NCBI GenBank assembly: GCA_018524725.1
Contig: JAEUWP010000619.1
Location: 1 to 25,028, forward strand
DNA: 25,028 bases
Origin: Podaxis mareebaensis
Lineage: Eukaryota; Basidiomycota; Agaricomycetes; Agaricales; Agaricaceae
Reading direction: 5' to 3'
The translations under genes were made by a program, and so were the position numbers. The notes below the pieces were generated by a model. That model was not told the DNA's origin. It did not search any database and saw only the letters and a program-made list of their open reading frames with translations. This document shows, piece by piece, positions 22,101-25,028 of the stretch (position 1 is its first letter; the number at the start of each line of letters is the position of its first letter).

Positions 22101-22675
22101 TTCATAATGTCAGTAAGGAGGTTGCCTTGGGCAGAGTGATGTGTGATATGTAGATCCCATTCAGGCAAATGGGAGTTAAAGTCTCCTCCAGCACATACTA
22201 TGTCTTTGGGGAGAAGGTGGGTGCAGGATTCAAGATAAGAGATGGAAGAATTGTCTGAAGGATTAAGATAACAATTAAGAAAGTAAATCTTCTTGGGAAA
22301 GGATAGAGAGATTAGTTGGAAATCAGGGGAAGAGATAATGTCCAGATGTGAAATGGGCATAAGGGAGTTGCAAGAATTGCAGATGAATGTTGCTGTATGT
22401 GGGCACTCATTGCTTGAAATGAAAAGGTGCCAATTAGGATTATATGGTGTTCCTTTGTATGGGACTCCTTCAGAGTCTTCAGTGGAGGGGATATTGCAAA
22501 TAACACTAAAAGGGGGTTCTTGGATGCAAAGAATAAGGATGTCCTTGAAGAGGGGATTGTTCAGTAGAGCTTCAACAGTGTCTTTAGAGCAGTGAATATT
22601 GAAAAAAAGAATAGGAATAGAAGAAAAAATTGAAGAAGCTGATGGGTTAAGAGGTCCTTTAGATATTAACTGCAC
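19162..22675 (-). pseudogene. LINE pol relic: endonuclease, RT, RNase H
   Basis: The endonuclease (22675-~21920) shows IQEPP, NCYLNPSD, GGDFNSHLPEWD, SVIDLIF and SNHCPLL, typical of the APE-type fold; an in-frame TAA (21947) precedes the last motif. Stops at 21482 (TAA) and 21356 (TAG) lie in the linker, which keeps PWDLMSWIGKR. The RT begins near 21350 with SSVPGPDHLSW, SIIIPKPNKP and LLNTLGKLIEKM, then jumps within about 20 residues to the catalytic box FVDNSL at ~20965-20954, so motifs A and B (some 130-150 residues by comparison with the family) are missing. A frameshift follows; thumb-like sequence continues at ~20900-20380 (FKEHIHFYLTKALSTV, PIAIYGFHLW, EAIAGLIPI). RNase H lies at ~20140-19700 (TNGS in place of an Asp-containing motif, SNSELYAL, FTDSISSAKLLF), followed by the conserved tail to 19162. 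Further stops occur at 20674, 19633 and 19381. Confidence 0.88.
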
Positions 22676-25028
22676 CAGAGTTGAAATTACATTGGTTCTT
22701 CTCTGCTTTCATTTCATAGAGCTTGGTGGAAATCCATTCCTGATTATACCAGTGGTGGAAGAAGGGGCATTTGTCAGAGTTCACATAATGATCTTTGGAA
22801 TCACATGATAAGTAGTTGAAAGAGGTCACATGTGGGCATTCTGTGATGTTGGCAGGAGTAGGGGGACAGTGGTTTGGGCCAGGTTTGCCACAACAGCAGA
22901 AGCCATCATGACAGTGATTCTCTATGTAATGGGGATCTCCACAAATAGAGTAGCATGGGTTGCATGCTTTGCAGAGATGAGTTGGGTGGCCCCACCTCCA
23001 ACATCTGTTGCAAAAGGGGAACACAGTGCATATGGAGGCACCTCAGAAGGTGCAGACATGATTTTTGAATAGGAGGGTGTGATTGATTAAGAGTTTAGCC
23101 TTTGTAGCCATCTGGGAGTCCCATAAGTTGAAGAATAGGAGGGCAGAATCAGAGTGAGGGGAAACACAATGGAACTGGGGTTTACCAATGAGATGTTGAA
23201 TCATCTCATGATATAGTAAGGATTTGATGACCTCTTTGAAGTTATCAGCAGTGTGGGGTGTGCCATTGGGGTGAAAGTAGGGGAGGTTCATCAATTTGAT
23301 GAATGATTTAGACATGGGGAGAGAGGGGGTGATGGAGTCTCTCATCTCTGGGGTGGCAAAGGCTGACCTATTAGAGTCAGCAATGCCCTTTTTGATGATG
23401 AGGAGTTCCTCATCTGTCACAACTTGGTTGGTGGTGAGCCAAAGGGTCCAGTCATTGGACTTGGCTGATTCTATCTTGAGAAGGAAGCCTTTCTAGTATA
23501 AGGCATTGTTGCAGTTTCTCACTACTAGGTCAAAGGAAGTAATGAGGATAGGTTTGAAAATATTGTTATATGGAATGACAATGTTCTTATGTGAGGGGCC
23601 TTGAGTGGCCTTGGGTGAGCTAGATGGGTAAGGAGGAGATGATTTAGGGGATGTGGAAGGAGATTTAATATCTCCAGAGGATCAGAGGAAGTTCACAATA
23701 TCGACTGGTAATATGTAGGGGAACTAATTTTGAAGAGCTACATATTTCTGAAGCTCTTCTGGGTTCATGGGAGAGTTTGAGGTTACTCTAGCATAGGATG
23801 ACCTCTGGGTGGAAGGTGATGGGGTGTTGGACCTGGGATGGGTCTTATAGTTAATGGGAGGGGGGAAGGAAGAAGGGAGGGAAGGTTTAGGAGGGGCTTG
23901 AGGGGGGAAAGCAGGAGCAACAATAGGCTTACACTGATTTTGAGTGGCTACCAGTTTGCAGGGTACTCATCTATGAGTGATGGTAGACCATGGACTAGGG
24001 TTAGAGTTACCTTTCCTGGTGTTTGTAACTCTGGGATCAGTTTCAGGATTAGTAGAAGGGGCAGAGGGAGGGGGAGGGAGCATTTCAGTATCAAAGTTAG
24101 AACTGGAAGACTCACCTGGTTTGTTTTGATTGGATGGAGAGAGACAAGATAGGGCAATTGCTCATGGTGTGTCCTTATCAAATTGTGAGTCTGAGCCCTA
24201 GAGATTCCCAGTGGCATCAGAAGGAATGATGGAGGAGCTCTGGAGATTCCCAGTAGCATCTTTGGGGGAAGGGGAGGACACAGCTGGTGCCTTTTCAGTC
24301 CAATGAATGTTGTGATGGCCAGTGGACATTGGAGTGGGGGTGGGAGAAAGAGTGTAGGAGGATGGGAATTGCATGGAAATAAAGTCATACAATTTGAGTT
24401 GATGTCCATTGTAAGGGACAGATTTTTTGTGCAATTGTTCAGAATGCACAATGGTTTGAAGGATTCAAATGAGGTGAGGGGTGCCTTTGAATGAAGAGAG
24501 ATTGCCTGAATCAGCCCAGTTTTCTAAATAGGAAGAAACAAAGCTTAAAAGGGAAGTGAGGCAATTAAGCCCCATGATGTTATTAGTATTGGTGATGTCT
24601 ATATTGAATAGGGCATTGCCAAGGGTTTCATGGATGGATGACCAATCTATTCCATAGGTTAGCTGTGCAGTAGCAGGAGGGGAGATGGGGGTGAAAGAGG
24701 GGATGGTGGGGAGAGGATTGGATGGCTGGGATTCATCCCAAGTAGTTCCAGGAGTGGGCAGAATGAATCTGTGTGAAGTGGCAATGGCCTGTGCTGGAGA
24801 TAGCATCCTATGAGAAGAAGGGGCTATTTCTGGGGACATATCAATTTCATTGCAAGCTGGTGCAATGGATGGATAAATGGATTTAGGGGTAGAAAGGCCT
24901 TGGGAGCCTTTATTATCTTCTCCATTTTCTTCAGAGGAAGAGACAGAGGTGGTGTAGAGGGTAGAAATAAAGGTAGTAGTTACAAAAATGACAAAATGCA
25001 GCTTAGTAGCTACTACTGTCCTCAGATG
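22659..25028 (-). pseudogene. LINE gag relic with zinc knuckles, partial at window edge
   Basis: One frame can be followed from the right edge to 22659 through several in-frame stops (24465, 24198, 23043 and others). The N-terminal half is Pro/Ser-rich. The central part has EELLIIKKGIADSNRSAFAT and SKSFIKLMNLPYF, recognisable from LINE Gag proteins of mushrooms. The C-terminal part has a CX2CX4HX4C knuckle (CNRCWRWGHPTHLC), a second Cys/His cluster (CGDPHYIENHC) and a conserved ending SDKCPFFHHWYNQEWI. It overlaps the start of the endonuclease frame by about 17 nt, as usual for these elements. The stop at 23043 is a TGA directly upstream of the knuckle. Gag would bind the element RNA; this copy cannot make it. 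Confidence 0.85.

Larger units (their letters stand above)
19162..25028 (-). mobile_element. decayed non-LTR retrotransposon (LINE, Tad/I-like layout), 5' end outside window
   Basis: On the minus strand, Gag (with zinc knuckles), endonuclease, reverse transcriptase and RNase H follow one another, the arrangement of agaricomycete LINEs of the Tad/I group. Both ORFs keep long stretches of recognisable protein but are broken by stops, at least one frameshift and an internal RT deletion. The Gag frame stays open to 25028, so the 5' end lies beyond the window. CpG is nearly absent throughout (about six seen by eye). The plus strand of this block is G-rich and C-poor. The copy cannot be autonomous. 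The clade name is from layout and motif memory, not a tree. Confidence 0.9.

Overview
The window looks like nuclear DNA of a filamentous basidiomycete, probably an agaricomycete. Genes are split by many short GT-AG introns, mostly 48-62 nt. A mitochondrial-type acetolactate synthase and two fungal cutinases are recognisable, and the right third is a decayed LINE with the zinc-knuckle Gag, endonuclease, RT and RNase H layout common in mushroom genomes. The species cannot be named from the sequence.

Layout, left to right. 1-1823: no gene I can support. 1824-3469 (-): a seven-exon gene for a Gln/Pro-rich, coiled-coil protein ending in an AT-hook. 3470-5687: no supported gene. 5744-6449 (-): cutinase copy 1, three exons. 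7369-9202 (-): an intact two-exon gene for a four-TM membrane protein of about 592 residues. 9203-12364: intergenic, with two TGAGTCA (Gcn4/Cpc1-type) sites upstream of the next gene. 12365-14733 (+): ILV2, acetolactate synthase catalytic subunit, five exons, 692 residues, complete. 15197-15921 (-): a frameshifted remnant of the membrane-protein C-terminal half. 15922-16112 (+): a second, inverted remnant of the same gene's last ~60 codons. 17036-17743 (+): cutinase copy 2, intact. 17800-19161: AT-rich, CpG-free repeat debris. 19162-25028 (-): decayed LINE running off the right edge.

Two structural features organise the window. First, about 1.87 kb holding a cutinase, its upstream region and the 3' end of the membrane-protein gene is present twice in inverted orientation (5688-7558 and 15922-17799), on either side of ILV2. 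The cutinases stay about 93% identical in protein (13 differences in 196 residues, triads intact), while the shared noncoding DNA has drifted clearly more. A second, more diverged direct duplicate of the membrane-protein tail abuts the right arm head to head, so three generations of the same gene end are visible. Second, from about 17832 to the right edge CpG nearly disappears (about seven by eye in 7.2 kb), with a sharp edge next to cutinase copy 2. Several stops in the LINE are TGA where family members carry an arginine codon, and the second RT catalytic Asp is now Asn; both fit CpG deamination. I did not find a new multi-gene system. The best leads are the inverted cutinase duplication around ILV2 and the CpG-erased block beside it.
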